Positions 13,798-22,169 of a stretch of DNA of 33,168 nucleotides are shown piece by piece. Each line of letters starts with the position of its first letter. Position 1 is the first letter of the stretch. Where the stretch lies: the NCBI GenBank assembly GCA_016199325.1, contig JACQGW010000387.1, positions 1 through 33,168 of the forward strand, given 5' to 3'. Source of the stretch: Chloroflexota bacterium. GTDB taxonomy: Bacteria > Chloroflexota > Dehalococcoidia > JACQGW01. The notes beneath the pieces were generated by a model that was not told the origin of the DNA, did not search any database, and worked only from the letters and a program-made list of their open reading frames with translations. The position numbers and the translations under genes are program-made.

Positions 13798-15120
13798 ATG
13801 GACTGTCAGCATCGCCCCAGGAACGCCGACGGGCTCCGCGTCCACGACCTGACGTTTGAGGTCGCCGGCCGCCGGCTGGTCGATGCGGTGGCGCTCACGG
13901 CGCCCCGCGCGCGGTTCGTCGGGCTGATCGGCCCCAATGGCGCCGGCAAGACGACGCTGCTGAAGGCGATCGCCGGCGTCGCCCGGGCCTCCGCCGGCCT
14001 GGTGTGGCTGGACGGCGCCGACCTCCTGCGGCTTGGCCGCAAGGAGGCCGCCCGGATCGTCGCCCGCGTGCCGCAGGACCCGGCCGTTCCCTTTGCGTTC
14101 ACCTGTCTGGAGGCGGTGCTGATGGGGCGGAGCCCACACCTGGGCCGCTTTGCGTGGGAGTCCGGCGCCGACCAGACGATAGCGCAGGACGCCATGGCCG
14201 CAACCGACACGCTCCAGTTCGCCGAGCGACCGATCGGCGAGCTCTCCGGCGGCGAGCGGCAGCGCGTTTTTCTGGCGCGGGCGCTGGCGCAGCAGCCACA
14301 GTTGCTGTTGCTCGACGAGCCGACGGCCAATCTCGACGTGTCCTACCAGATCCAGGTGCTGGAGCGGCTCCGCGGCTGGGTCGGCGAGGGACTCACGGTC
14401 ATCGCGGCGATTCACGACCTCGACCTGGCCGCCAGGTACTGCGATCGGCTCGTCCTCCTCGCCTCCGGTCGGATCGTCGCCGAGGGGACGCCGGCCGAGG
14501 TGCTGACGCCTGCCAACCTCTGGGCGGCGTTCGGCGTCCGCGCCGTCGTGCGCCGCGACGCGCTCACCGCCGCGCTGGCCGTGACGGTGCTGGCGGACGA
14601 CGCCGCCCCGGGCGGTGAGCCGACCGGGCACGTCCACGTGATCGGCGGCGGCGGCCAGACGGCCCACCTGCTCTACGTGCTCCAGCGCGCGGGCTGTCGT
14701 GTGAGCACCGGCGTGCTCGTCGAGAACGATACCGATTTCCTGGCGGCGCAGTGCCTCGGGGTCGAGACGGTGTCGGTCCCGCCCTACACCGCCGTCGACG
14801 ACGCCGCCCATCGGCGAAACGCCGATCTGGCCGCCGCCGCCGACGCCGTCGTCCTCGACGACATCCCGTTCGGCCAGGGCAACCTGTGCAACCTCGCGGC
14901 TGCCGCCCTCGCCCGCCGGCTCGTCGTCGTCGCCGGCCGCCCGCCTGCCGAACGCGACTTCACCGGTGGCCTCGCCACAGCCCACTTGCGCGCGCTCGAA
15001 GCACGCGGTATCGTCGCCGCGCCATCGGAGGTCCTGGACGTCGTTCAGCGCCTCCTCACAACCGGAGACCGGGGATGCGCGCCAGCCTCGTCGTCTCCAG
15101 TCCTCTCGGGAGTTGACTGA
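13798..15120 (+). CDS. btuD: B12 transporter ATPase with an additional C-terminal domain (440 aa)
   Basis: Residues 1-255 are a complete ABC ATPase of the FecE/BtuD type: Walker A GPNGAGKT (45-52), Q-loop Gln93, signature LSGGE (149-153), Walker B LLLLDEP (169-175), switch His206. It powers BtuC. Residues about 277-422 form a separate alpha/beta domain beginning HVHVIGGGGQTAHLLYVL, with a glycine-rich first loop and a VPPYTAVDDAAH segment; ordinary BtuD proteins of about 250 residues lack it. Similar extensions occur, to my recollection, in haloarchaeal BtuD; its role is unknown. ATG 13798 is six bases after the btuF stop. TTG 13789, overlapping that stop, is an alternative. No clear ribosome site, so translational coupling to btuF is likely. 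Confidence 0.9.
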   Translation: MDCQHRPRNADGLRVHDLTFEVAGRRLVDAVALTAPRARFVGLIGPNGAGKTTLLKAIAGVARASAGLVWLDGADLLRLGRKEAARIVARVPQDPAVPFAFTCLEAVLMGRSPHLGRFAWESGADQTIAQDAMAATDTLQFAERPIGELSGGERQRVFLARALAQQPQLLLLDEPTANLDVSYQIQVLERLRGWVGEGLTVIAAIHDLDLAARYCDRLVLLASGRIVAEGTPAEVLTPANLWAAFGVRAVVRRDALTAALAVTVLADDAAPGGEPTGHVHVIGGGGQTAHLLYVLQRAGCRVSTGVLVENDTDFLAAQCLGVETVSVPPYTAVDDAAHRRNADLAAAADAVVLDDIPFGQGNLCNLAAAALARRLVVVAGRPPAERDFTGGLATAHLRALEARGIVAAPSEVLDVVQRLLTTGDRGCAPASSSPVLSGVD

Positions 15121-15124
15121 GATC

Positions 15125-15811
15125 ATGGACACTCATGCCCGCGTCCACGTGGTCGGCGTCGGCCCCGGCGACCCGAGCTATGTCCCCGTCCGCACGCGGG
15201 CGTTGATCGAGAACGCCGACGTGGTCGCCGGCTTCACGACCGTTCTGGACGTGGTGCGGCCCTGGATCCGTGGCGCCGCCTGGGATCTCGATTACCACAA
15301 CCAGACGGACCGGCTGGCTGAGCTTGGCACGGAGATCCGGCGCGGGCGTCGCTGCGTCGTCTGCACGTATGGCGACCCGACGTTCTCCGAGCGACAGCTC
15401 CTGGATCGAGTGCGGGCGGCGTGCGGCGAGTACGATCTCACGCCCGGCATCAGCGCTCTCCAGGTGGCCTGCGCGCGGAGCGGCGCCGTCATGGAGGAGT
15501 CGATCTTCATCACGTTCCACAAGCGGGATCCTGTCGATCGTGAGCTGCAGGAGCTCGCCTGGGCGGCCGCGCACGGGCGCTCCGTCCTCGTCCTGCCCAG
15601 GCCGTGGGACTTCATGCCGCCAGAGATCGCCCGATACCTCCTTTCTCATCAGGTCGACGGGAGCCGGGGCGCCGTTCTCTGCGAGCGACTGACGCTCCCC
15701 GGCGAGCGGGTGCGCCGGTTCACCCTGGAGGAGTTGGCGCGGTCGCCCGAGTCGTTCAGCGATCTGACGGTCCTGGTGATCGAAAGGCGGTCGGATCAGT
15801 CAATCGGATGA
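15125..15811 (+). CDS. cbiE: Cobalt-precorrin-7 (C5)-methyltransferase / precorrin-6Y methyltransferase N-domain type (228 aa)
   Basis: A stand-alone CbiE-type SAM-dependent methyltransferase, adding the C5 methyl late in corrin ring building. It starts MDTHARVHVVGVGPGDPSY with the GxGPG SAM loop of the tetrapyrrole methylase family, has YGDPTFSERQLL and LTPGISALQVACAR in the usual places, and ends with the FTLEELARSPESFSDLTVLV motif characteristic of CbiE. No CbiT domain is fused, unlike CobL. ATG 15125 is four bases after the btuD stop; a longer in-frame reading from 14966 would run inside btuD. It is the only corrin-ring methyltransferase in this long operon, which is odd; the others must be elsewhere if ring synthesis is complete. 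Confidence 0.85.
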   Translation: MDTHARVHVVGVGPGDPSYVPVRTRALIENADVVAGFTTVLDVVRPWIRGAAWDLDYHNQTDRLAELGTEIRRGRRCVVCTYGDPTFSERQLLDRVRAACGEYDLTPGISALQVACARSGAVMEESIFITFHKRDPVDRELQELAWAAAHGRSVLVLPRPWDFMPPEIARYLLSHQVDGSRGAVLCERLTLPGERVRRFTLEELARSPESFSDLTVLVIERRSDQSIG

Positions 15812-15822
15812 GGAGGAGAGCC

Positions 15823-16455
15823 GTGATCAATGGACACAGCGCCGCTGCACCATCAGCGCCGGCAGCAGAGAACGCCGTGGGATCGGCGCCGGCCGAGCGT
15901 CGAGCGCCGCACGAGAAGAAGCGAAAAGGGCTGGTGATGATCTTCACCGGCAACGGCAAGGGAAAGACGACGGCGGCCATGGGTATGGCGCTCCGGGCCG
16001 CCGGCAACCGCATGCGCGTGATGGTCATTCAGTTCATCAAAGGCCGCTGGAAGACCGGCGAGGTCGAGGCCGCCAGCGCCCTCCAGCCGTACTTCCAGAT
16101 CGTGCGCGCCGGCCGCGGCTTCACCGTCGAGGGGCGGCGCGACGATCGCGTCGACCTCTCCGAGCACCAGGTTGCAGCCCGTGAGGGGTTGGAGCAGGCA
16201 CGCACCTACCTCACGTCGGGCCAGTACCAGATGATCGTCCTGGACGAGATCCTGGGAGCGATCAAGGCCGAGCTTGTCCCAGTTCAGGAGGTCCTCGACC
16301 TCATCGCGACGAAGCCGCCGGACCTGCACCTGGTCCTGACCGGCCGGAACGCGCCGCCGGAGCTGATCGCGGCGGCGGACCTGGTCACCGAGATGACGCT
16401 CGTCAAGCACCCGTTCGACCAGGGCATCGTCGCCCAGCGCGGTGTGGAGTTCTAA
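15823..16455 (+). CDS. cobO: Cob(I)yrinic acid a,c-diamide adenosyltransferase, CobO/BtuR family (210 aa)
   Basis: Transfers the adenosyl group from ATP to the reduced cobalt of corrinoids, making the AdoCbl form used downstream and by the riboswitch. P-loop GNGKGKTT at residues 43-50, the FIKGRWKTGE block, and VLDEILGAI and VLTGRNAPPELI in the right order identify CobO rather than PduO. The first 35 residues are a disordered Ala/Pro-rich extension. GTG 15823 is chosen because AGGAGG (15811-15816) stands six bases before it; ATG 15808, overlapping the cbiE stop, is possible but has no ribosome site. The next gene, cobN, follows after an 88-base spacer with an inverted repeat. Confidence 0.93.
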   Translation: MINGHSAAAPSAPAAENAVGSAPAERRAPHEKKRKGLVMIFTGNGKGKTTAAMGMALRAAGNRMRVMVIQFIKGRWKTGEVEAASALQPYFQIVRAGRGFTVEGRRDDRVDLSEHQVAAREGLEQARTYLTSGQYQMIVLDEILGAIKAELVPVQEVLDLIATKPPDLHLVLTGRNAPPELIAAADLVTEMTLVKHPFDQGIVAQRGVEF

Positions 16456-16527
16456 GCGATCTTGAGAGAGGCCGAACCGCCAAGACGCCAGGATCGCTCG
16501 CCAAGATCGCTAAGGAAGACGCCAAGA
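16455..16527. repeat. Inverted repeat and CCAAGA-word repeat between cobO and cobN
   Basis: AGCGATCTTG (16455-16464) is inverted as CAAGATCGCT (16502-16511), able to form a ten-pair stem with a 37-base loop. Within and after it the words GCCAAGACGCCA, CCAAGATCGCT and GACGCCAAGA recur (16479-16527). No T-run follows; it may slow transcripts or protect the upstream mRNA rather than terminate. Confidence 0.6.
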
Positions 16528-16543
16528 ATGTCGGGGTGGTCGT

Positions 16544-19500
16544 TTGGTCAATCCCTGTGCAAACCGCTCTAACGGGTCGACGAGCCTGCGCAAGCTGCTC
16601 TTGATCACGACGGCAGAGACCGATCTGCTGACGCTGGCGCGCGCCGCGACACTGCTGCCCCCGGACTTCCCCCGGATCCAGGCGCTGACGCCGGCCGATC
16701 TGGAGGACGTCGATGCGCTCTGCACCGAGGCGGCGGCGGCGCAGCTCGCCATCATCCGCTTGCTCGGCGGGAGTCGCGCGCTGCCCGGCTTCCCCAGGCT
16801 GGTGGCGACGTGTCGGTCGGCCGGCATTCCCCTGCTGGCGCAGCGCCCCGACCCGCAGCCGGACGGCGAGCTGGCGGCCGCGACGACGGTGCCGGCCGAG
16901 GTTGCGACGGCCGTCGACCGGTACTTCGCCGAAGGTGGCGCCGCCAACCTGGCCAACGGGCTGCGGCTCCTGGCCGATCGCGTCTTCGGCACCGCCTATG
17001 GCTTTCAGCCGCCCATCCAACTGCCGCACGTCGGCCTCTACCATCCAAGTCGGCCGGAGGGCGAGTCGCTCGCCGAGGCCCTCGCCCGAATCGACCCCGA
17101 CCGGCCGACGGTCGGACTGATCTTCTACCGGGCCCACTGGCTCGCCGGCAATCTCGCCTTCGTCGATGCGCTGGTGCATCGCGCTGAGGAGGCCGGCGCC
17201 AACGTGCTCGCCGTCTTCTGCCTGAGTCTCAGGGCGAACGGGGCGGCCGTCCTGCGTGACGTCTTCCAGGCAGATGGCAGGCGGCGGGTGGACGTCGTCG
17301 TGAATACGACGAGCTTCGCGATGGCGCGGTCGCCCGGGCGAGCGCCGGGCGAGGGTGATGACGACGGCCTGGCGCTGCTCGAAGAGCTGGACATGCCCAT
17401 CGTTCAGGCGGTCGTCTCGACGGATCCGATGGCCGCCTGGCGCGAGCGGGCAGCCGGGCTCTCGCCGGTCGACGCTGTGATGAGCGTGGCCCTGCCCGAG
17501 TTCGACGGCCGGGTCGCCGGTCCACCGATCGCCTTCAAGGCCGAGCGCGACCGCGGCAGGTCGGGCGGCGACCTCCCCCTGCCCGTCTACGTCCCGCACG
17601 CCGATGGGATCGATCGCGCTATCCGCCTCGCGCTCGCCTGGGCGCGGCTCCGGCGGCGACCGAATGGCGAAAAGCGCATCGGCATCGTCCTGGCCTGCTC
17701 CCCGACCCGGAACGCCCGGATCGGCAGCGCCGTCGGCCTCGATACGCCCGCGTCGCTGCTGAACCTTCTGCGGGCGATGCGCCAGGCCGGCTATGCGGTC
17801 GGCGACCTGCCGGCAACCGGCGACGAGCTGATTCACCACCTGATCGACCGGGCAACGTACGACCGCGAGTTCCTGATGGACGGCCAGCTCGCTGGCGCCG
17901 AGCGGATGGCGACCGCCGACTACCGCCGGTGGTTCGCCGGTCTGCCGGAGACTGCCCGAGCGACGGTCGAGCAGCACTGGGGGCCGGCGCCCGGGACGCT
18001 CTATCTGACGGACGGGGGCTTCGGGGTGGCCGGACTTCGGCTCGGCAACGTCTTCATCATGATCCAACCACCACGAGGGTACGACGACCAGCCCGGCGCC
18101 ATCTACCACTCGCCGGACCTCCCGCCCAGCCACCACTACCTTGCCTGCTACCGCTGGCTACGCGATGTCTTCCGCGCCGATGGCGTCGTCCACCTCGGCA
18201 AGCACGGCACGCTCGAATGGCTGCCGGGGAAGAGCCTGGGCCTGTCGGCGGGCTGCTTCCCGGCCGCCGCGCTGGACGATCTGCCCAACGTCTACCCGTT
18301 CATCGTCGACGACCCGGGTGAGGGCGCGCAGGCGAAGCGGCGCGGTGCAGCCGTCGTCGTCGACCATCTGCCGCCCGTGGTCGTCGAGGCGGGCAGCTAC
18401 GGCGACACTGCGGAGCTCTCGCGCCTCCTCGAAGAGTACGACCAGGCGCAGATCTTCGACCCCGGCCGCCGGCCGGTGCTCGAGGAGCAGATCTGGCAGA
18501 TCGCCGAGCGGTCCGGCCTGGCGACCGACGTCGGCTTCGACAAGCGGCCCCGGGAGTTTGCCGAGTTCGCTGCCCGCCTGGACGCCATCCTCTGCGAGCT
18601 GCGGGACTGGCCGATCCGGGATGGCCTGCACGTGCTCGGCGAGCCGCCGCGGGGTGAACGGCTCGTCGAGTTTCTGACCGCGGTGCTCGCCGGGGCGACG
18701 GGGCCGGATCGCGCCGCGACGCGCGAGGCCATCGTCCGGGCGCTGGAAGGCGGGCAGGATGCGCTCGGGGAACCGCTGAACCGGCTTCTGTCGGCGGTGG
18801 CGCGAACGACGGACGAGATCCAGAACGTGCTGCGGGCGCTGGGCGGCGGGTACGTTCTCGCGGGGCCGAGCGGTGCGCCGACCCGCGGGGTGCCGCAGGC
18901 GCTGCCGACCGGTCGAAACTTCTACAACGTCGATCCGCTCGCCCTTCCCTCGTCCTCCGCCTGGATCGTCGGCCAGGCGCTGGCCGAGGCGCTGCTCGCC
19001 GAGCACACACGGAACACCGGCGCCCTCCCGGAGACGGTCGGCATCGTCGCCTGGGGCACGTCGGCCATGCGGACGCAGGGCGACGACGTGGCGCAGGTGC
19101 TTGCGCTGCTCGGGGCTCGGCCGATCTGGCAGCTCGGCACCGGTCGCGTCCTCGGCCTGGAGCCGGTGCCGCTGGAGGAGCTCGGCCGGCCCCGCGTCGA
19201 CGTCACCGTGCGGATCAGCGGCTTCTTCCGCGATGCCTTCCCGAACCTGGTGGCGCTGATGGACCAGGCGATTGACCTCGTCGCCGGGCTGGACGAGGGG
19301 GACGACGTGAACTACGTTGCTCGCCACACCCGGCGGGATCTGGCGCGCCGGCTGGCCCTGGGATCGGCCTTCGAGGAAGCCCGCCGGGAGAGCCGCTACC
19401 GCATCTTCGGCAGCAAGCCGGGCAGCTACGGCGCCGGCTTGCTCCAGCTCATCGAAGGGCGCAACTGGAAGACCGACGAGGATATCGCCGCCGTCTACAG

Positions 19501-20143
19501 CACCTGGGGCCAGTACGCGTACGGTCAGGGCACGGCGGGAGCTGCTGCGCCCGAGGCGTTCCGCGAGCGGTTTGCCGCCATCGAAGCGGCGGCGAAGAAT
19601 CGGGATAACGCCGAGCACGACATCTTTGACAGCGACGACTATTTCCAGTTCCACGGCGGCATGGTCGCAACCGTCCGCGTCCTGACCGGTCGCCAGCCTC
19701 GGGCCTACATTGGAGACAGCGCGAACCCGTCGGACGTCAAGGTCCGCCCCCTGGAGGACGAGGCCCGGCGGGTCTACCGGGCGCGCCTCGTCAACCCCCG
19801 GTGGATCGCCGCGATCCAGCGCCACGGCTACAAGGGCGCCGCCGAGATGATGGCGAGCGTCGACTACCTGTTTGGCTACGATGCAACCGCCGGCGTCGCC
19901 GACGACACCATGTACACGGGGCTGGCCGAGCGGTACGCCTGCGATCCTGCGCTGCGCGCGTTCTTCGAGGAGAAGAACCCCTGGGCGCTGCGGGGGATCA
20001 TCGAGCGGCTGCTGGAGGCGGCGCAGCGAGGGTTATGGGAGCATCCGCCGGAGGATCTGCTGGCGGAGCTCCGACGCATCTACCTGGAGATCGACGCCCG
20101 GCTCGAAGCGCGATACGAGCCGGCGACAGGAGCACATCGGTGA
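16544..20143 (+). CDS. cobN: Cobaltochelatase subunit CobN (1199 aa)
   Basis: The large porphyrin-binding subunit of the ATP-dependent chelatase that inserts cobalt into hydrogenobyrinic acid a,c-diamide; related to the BchH/ChlH subunit of magnesium chelatase. Landmarks: YHPSRPEGE near residue 168, PTVGLIFYRAHWL, IVQAVVSTDP, the highly conserved stretch from GNVFIMIQPPRGYD through HLGKHGTLEWLPGKSLGLS (about 501-570), NVYPFIVDDPGEGAQAKRRG, and late ETVGIVAWGTSAMRTQGDD and SKPGSYGAG blocks. Length is close to known CobN (about 1,200-1,270). Start TTG 16544 follows GGGGTGG; no better in-frame start is seen, so the first residues are uncertain. Its stop overlaps the next gene by GTGA, which fits a two-gene chelatase module. 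Confidence 0.95.
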   Translation: MVNPCANRSNGSTSLRKLLLITTAETDLLTLARAATLLPPDFPRIQALTPADLEDVDALCTEAAAAQLAIIRLLGGSRALPGFPRLVATCRSAGIPLLAQRPDPQPDGELAAATTVPAEVATAVDRYFAEGGAANLANGLRLLADRVFGTAYGFQPPIQLPHVGLYHPSRPEGESLAEALARIDPDRPTVGLIFYRAHWLAGNLAFVDALVHRAEEAGANVLAVFCLSLRANGAAVLRDVFQADGRRRVDVVVNTTSFAMARSPGRAPGEGDDDGLALLEELDMPIVQAVVSTDPMAAWRERAAGLSPVDAVMSVALPEFDGRVAGPPIAFKAERDRGRSGGDLPLPVYVPHADGIDRAIRLALAWARLRRRPNGEKRIGIVLACSPTRNARIGSAVGLDTPASLLNLLRAMRQAGYAVGDLPATGDELIHHLIDRATYDREFLMDGQLAGAERMATADYRRWFAGLPETARATVEQHWGPAPGTLYLTDGGFGVAGLRLGNVFIMIQPPRGYDDQPGAIYHSPDLPPSHHYLACYRWLRDVFRADGVVHLGKHGTLEWLPGKSLGLSAGCFPAAALDDLPNVYPFIVDDPGEGAQAKRRGAAVVVDHLPPVVVEAGSYGDTAELSRLLEEYDQAQIFDPGRRPVLEEQIWQIAERSGLATDVGFDKRPREFAEFAARLDAILCELRDWPIRDGLHVLGEPPRGERLVEFLTAVLAGATGPDRAATREAIVRALEGGQDALGEPLNRLLSAVARTTDEIQNVLRALGGGYVLAGPSGAPTRGVPQALPTGRNFYNVDPLALPSSSAWIVGQALAEALLAEHTRNTGALPETVGIVAWGTSAMRTQGDDVAQVLALLGARPIWQLGTGRVLGLEPVPLEELGRPRVDVTVRISGFFRDAFPNLVALMDQAIDLVAGLDEGDDVNYVARHTRRDLARRLALGSAFEEARRESRYRIFGSKPGSYGAGLLQLIEGRNWKTDEDIAAVYSTWGQYAYGQGTAGAAAPEAFRERFAAIEAAAKNRDNAEHDIFDSDDYFQFHGGMVATVRVLTGRQPRAYIGDSANPSDVKVRPLEDEARRVYRARLVNPRWIAAIQRHGYKGAAEMMASVDYLFGYDATAGVADDTMYTGLAERYACDPALRAFFEEKNPWALRGIIERLLEAAQRGLWEHPPEDLLAELRRIYLEIDARLEARYEPATGAHR

Positions 20144-22158
20144 ACGTCTCGAGTCGACCCGTCTTCCCGTTCACGGCCATCGTCGGCCAGGAGCGGTTCA
20201 AGCGCGCGCTCATCCTCAACGCCATCAACCCGCGTATCGGCGGGGTGCTCGTGCGCGGCGAGAAGGGGACGGCCAAGTCCACGGCCGTCCGCGCTCTTGC
20301 CAACCTGCTCCCCGAGATCCAGATCGTCGCCGGCTGTCCCTTCGGCTGCGATCCCGGCGACCCGGGCGGCCAGTGTACCGACTGTCAGGAGCACCTGGGC
20401 GCGGGTGACGAGCTCGCCGTCCGCACTCGTCGGGTGCCGCTGGTCGTTCTGCCGGTGGGCGCGACAGAGGATCGGGTGGTCGGCACGCTCGACCTCGAGC
20501 ACGCCATTCAGCACGGCCGGCGCCGGTTCGAGCCGGGCCTGCTGGCGAGCGCCAACCGCGGCATCCTCTATATCGACGAGGTGAACCTCCTGAACGACCA
20601 TCTGGTCGACGTGCTGCTCGATGCCGCCGCGATGGGCACCAATTATGTCGAGCGAGAGGGGATCTCGTTCCACCACCCCGCCCAGTTCATCCTGGCCGGC
20701 ACGATGAACCCGGAGGAGGGCGAGCTGCGCCCGCAGCTCCTCGACCGCTTCGGGCTGGCCGCCGAGGTCGAGACGCTCCGGGAGCCGGTCGACCGCGCCG
20801 AAGTCGTTCGGCGGCGGATCGCCTTCGAGGCCGACCCGGCGGCGTTTCTGGAGCGATGGACGCCGGCGGAGGAGGCTGAGCGCGAGCGCATCTACCAGGC
20901 TCGGAAGCTTCTTCCGTCCGTCCAGGTGGGGGACGGCATGCTCGCCCTGATCACCGCGCTGTGCGCCGAGTTCGCCGTCGACGGCCTGCGCGCCGACATC
21001 GTCATGTACAAGGCGGCGGCGACGCTGGCCGCCTATGCCGGACGCGGCCGAGTCGTCCACGACGACATTCGCAAGGCCGCCGAGCTCACCCTCGCCCACC
21101 GCCAGCGCCGAAAGCCGTTCCAGGAGATCGGCCTGGACGAGGACCAGATCGAGGAGGCGATCCGGCGCCACGGCCGGGGTGGCTCCGGCGAGCAGGGCGA
21201 GCCCGAGGCAGGAGGCGAGACGGCGACGGGGCAGGCTGCAACCCCGAGCGGCGCAGGAAAAGGCACCGCACCGGGGCAGCAGGCTGGCGGCGACCACGTC
21301 TTTCCGGTGGGCGATGTAACGCCGGTGAAGAAGCTCACGGTCGAGTCGCGGCGTGCCTACACCAGAGGTCGCCGGAGCACCGCCAGGACCGGCGAGGGCC
21401 GAGGGCCGTACATTCGGAGCACCCCCCTCAAGCCTCCGAGCGCCGCGCTCGCGTTCGACGCGACCATCCGGACGGCGGCGCCGTTTCAGCCGGCGCGGCG
21501 GCTCCGGCAGCCGGTCGGCCCGGCGATCCTGCTGGAATCGAGCGACCTGCAACAGAAGGTGCGAGAGGTCGAGCAGGGGAACCTGATCCTCCTCGTCGTC
21601 GACGCGAGCGCCTCGATGGGCGCCGAGCAGCGGATGGTGGCCGTCAAGGGCGTCGTCCAGTCGCTGCTCCTCGACGCTTATCGGCGCCGCGACCAGGTCG
21701 GTCTGGTCGCCTTCTGGCGGACCGACGCCAAGCTGCTGCTGCCGCCGACGCGCAGCGTCCAACTGGCGCAGCAGCGGTTGAAGACGTTGCCGACGGGCGG
21801 CCGAACACCGCTCGCCCACGGACTCGTCCTCGCCCGGGAGACGCTGCGCGCCGCCTATCACCGGAACCGGGACCTTTCGCCGTTGCTCGTCCTCTTGACG
21901 GACGGCCGTCCCAACGTGGCGCTTGCCGACGGCGATCCGTTTGCCGACGCCCAGGAAGCGGCGGTCCAGCTCCGGCGACAGGGTGTGCCGTCCGTCGTTC
22001 TGGATACCGAGAGCGGCCGGTTCAAGCTGGGGCGCGCCCGTGATATCGCGACGGCGATGGATGGCCGTTACTTCGATCTGGAGGATGTTGCCGCCAATGG
22101 CCTGGCCGGCACGATCAGGCTGGCCCTGGGGCGGCGGTCAGGGATGTTCCGATTCTGA
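20140..22158 (+). CDS. Fused ChlI/ChlD-type chelatase subunit (AAA+ and VWA), likely partner of CobN (672 aa)
   Basis: Residues 1-335 are an AAA+ ATPase of the magnesium-chelatase I type: Walker A GEKGTAKST (40-48), Walker B ILYIDE (142-147), a FILAGTMNPEEGELRPQLLDRF sensor region. A four-cysteine cluster Cys66, Cys70, Cys79, Cys82 suggests a bound metal. A Gly/Gln-rich linker spans about 345-390. Residues about 480-672 are a von Willebrand A domain with an intact MIDAS: Asp488, Ser490, Ser492, a Thr in GGRTPL, and LLTDGRP. Together they replace the separate CobS and CobT of classical cobaltochelatase. GTG 20140 overlaps the cobN stop (GTGA) with AGGAG seven bases upstream, implying coupled translation. 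Family members are often named magnesium chelatase, but cobalt is indicated by the operon. Confidence 0.9.
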   Translation: MNVSSRPVFPFTAIVGQERFKRALILNAINPRIGGVLVRGEKGTAKSTAVRALANLLPEIQIVAGCPFGCDPGDPGGQCTDCQEHLGAGDELAVRTRRVPLVVLPVGATEDRVVGTLDLEHAIQHGRRRFEPGLLASANRGILYIDEVNLLNDHLVDVLLDAAAMGTNYVEREGISFHHPAQFILAGTMNPEEGELRPQLLDRFGLAAEVETLREPVDRAEVVRRRIAFEADPAAFLERWTPAEEAERERIYQARKLLPSVQVGDGMLALITALCAEFAVDGLRADIVMYKAAATLAAYAGRGRVVHDDIRKAAELTLAHRQRRKPFQEIGLDEDQIEEAIRRHGRGGSGEQGEPEAGGETATGQAATPSGAGKGTAPGQQAGGDHVFPVGDVTPVKKLTVESRRAYTRGRRSTARTGEGRGPYIRSTPLKPPSAALAFDATIRTAAPFQPARRLRQPVGPAILLESSDLQQKVREVEQGNLILLVVDASASMGAEQRMVAVKGVVQSLLLDAYRRRDQVGLVAFWRTDAKLLLPPTRSVQLAQQRLKTLPTGGRTPLAHGLVLARETLRAAYHRNRDLSPLLVLLTDGRPNVALADGDPFADAQEAAVQLRRQGVPSVVLDTESGRFKLGRARDIATAMDGRYFDLEDVAANGLAGTIRLALGRRSGMFRF

Positions 22159-22169
22159 AGGAGGACTAC

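Noticed and set aside
16403..18136. 577-codon minus-strand frame over cobO and cobN
   Set aside because: Antisense shadow; plus-strand CobN motifs are continuous through the region.
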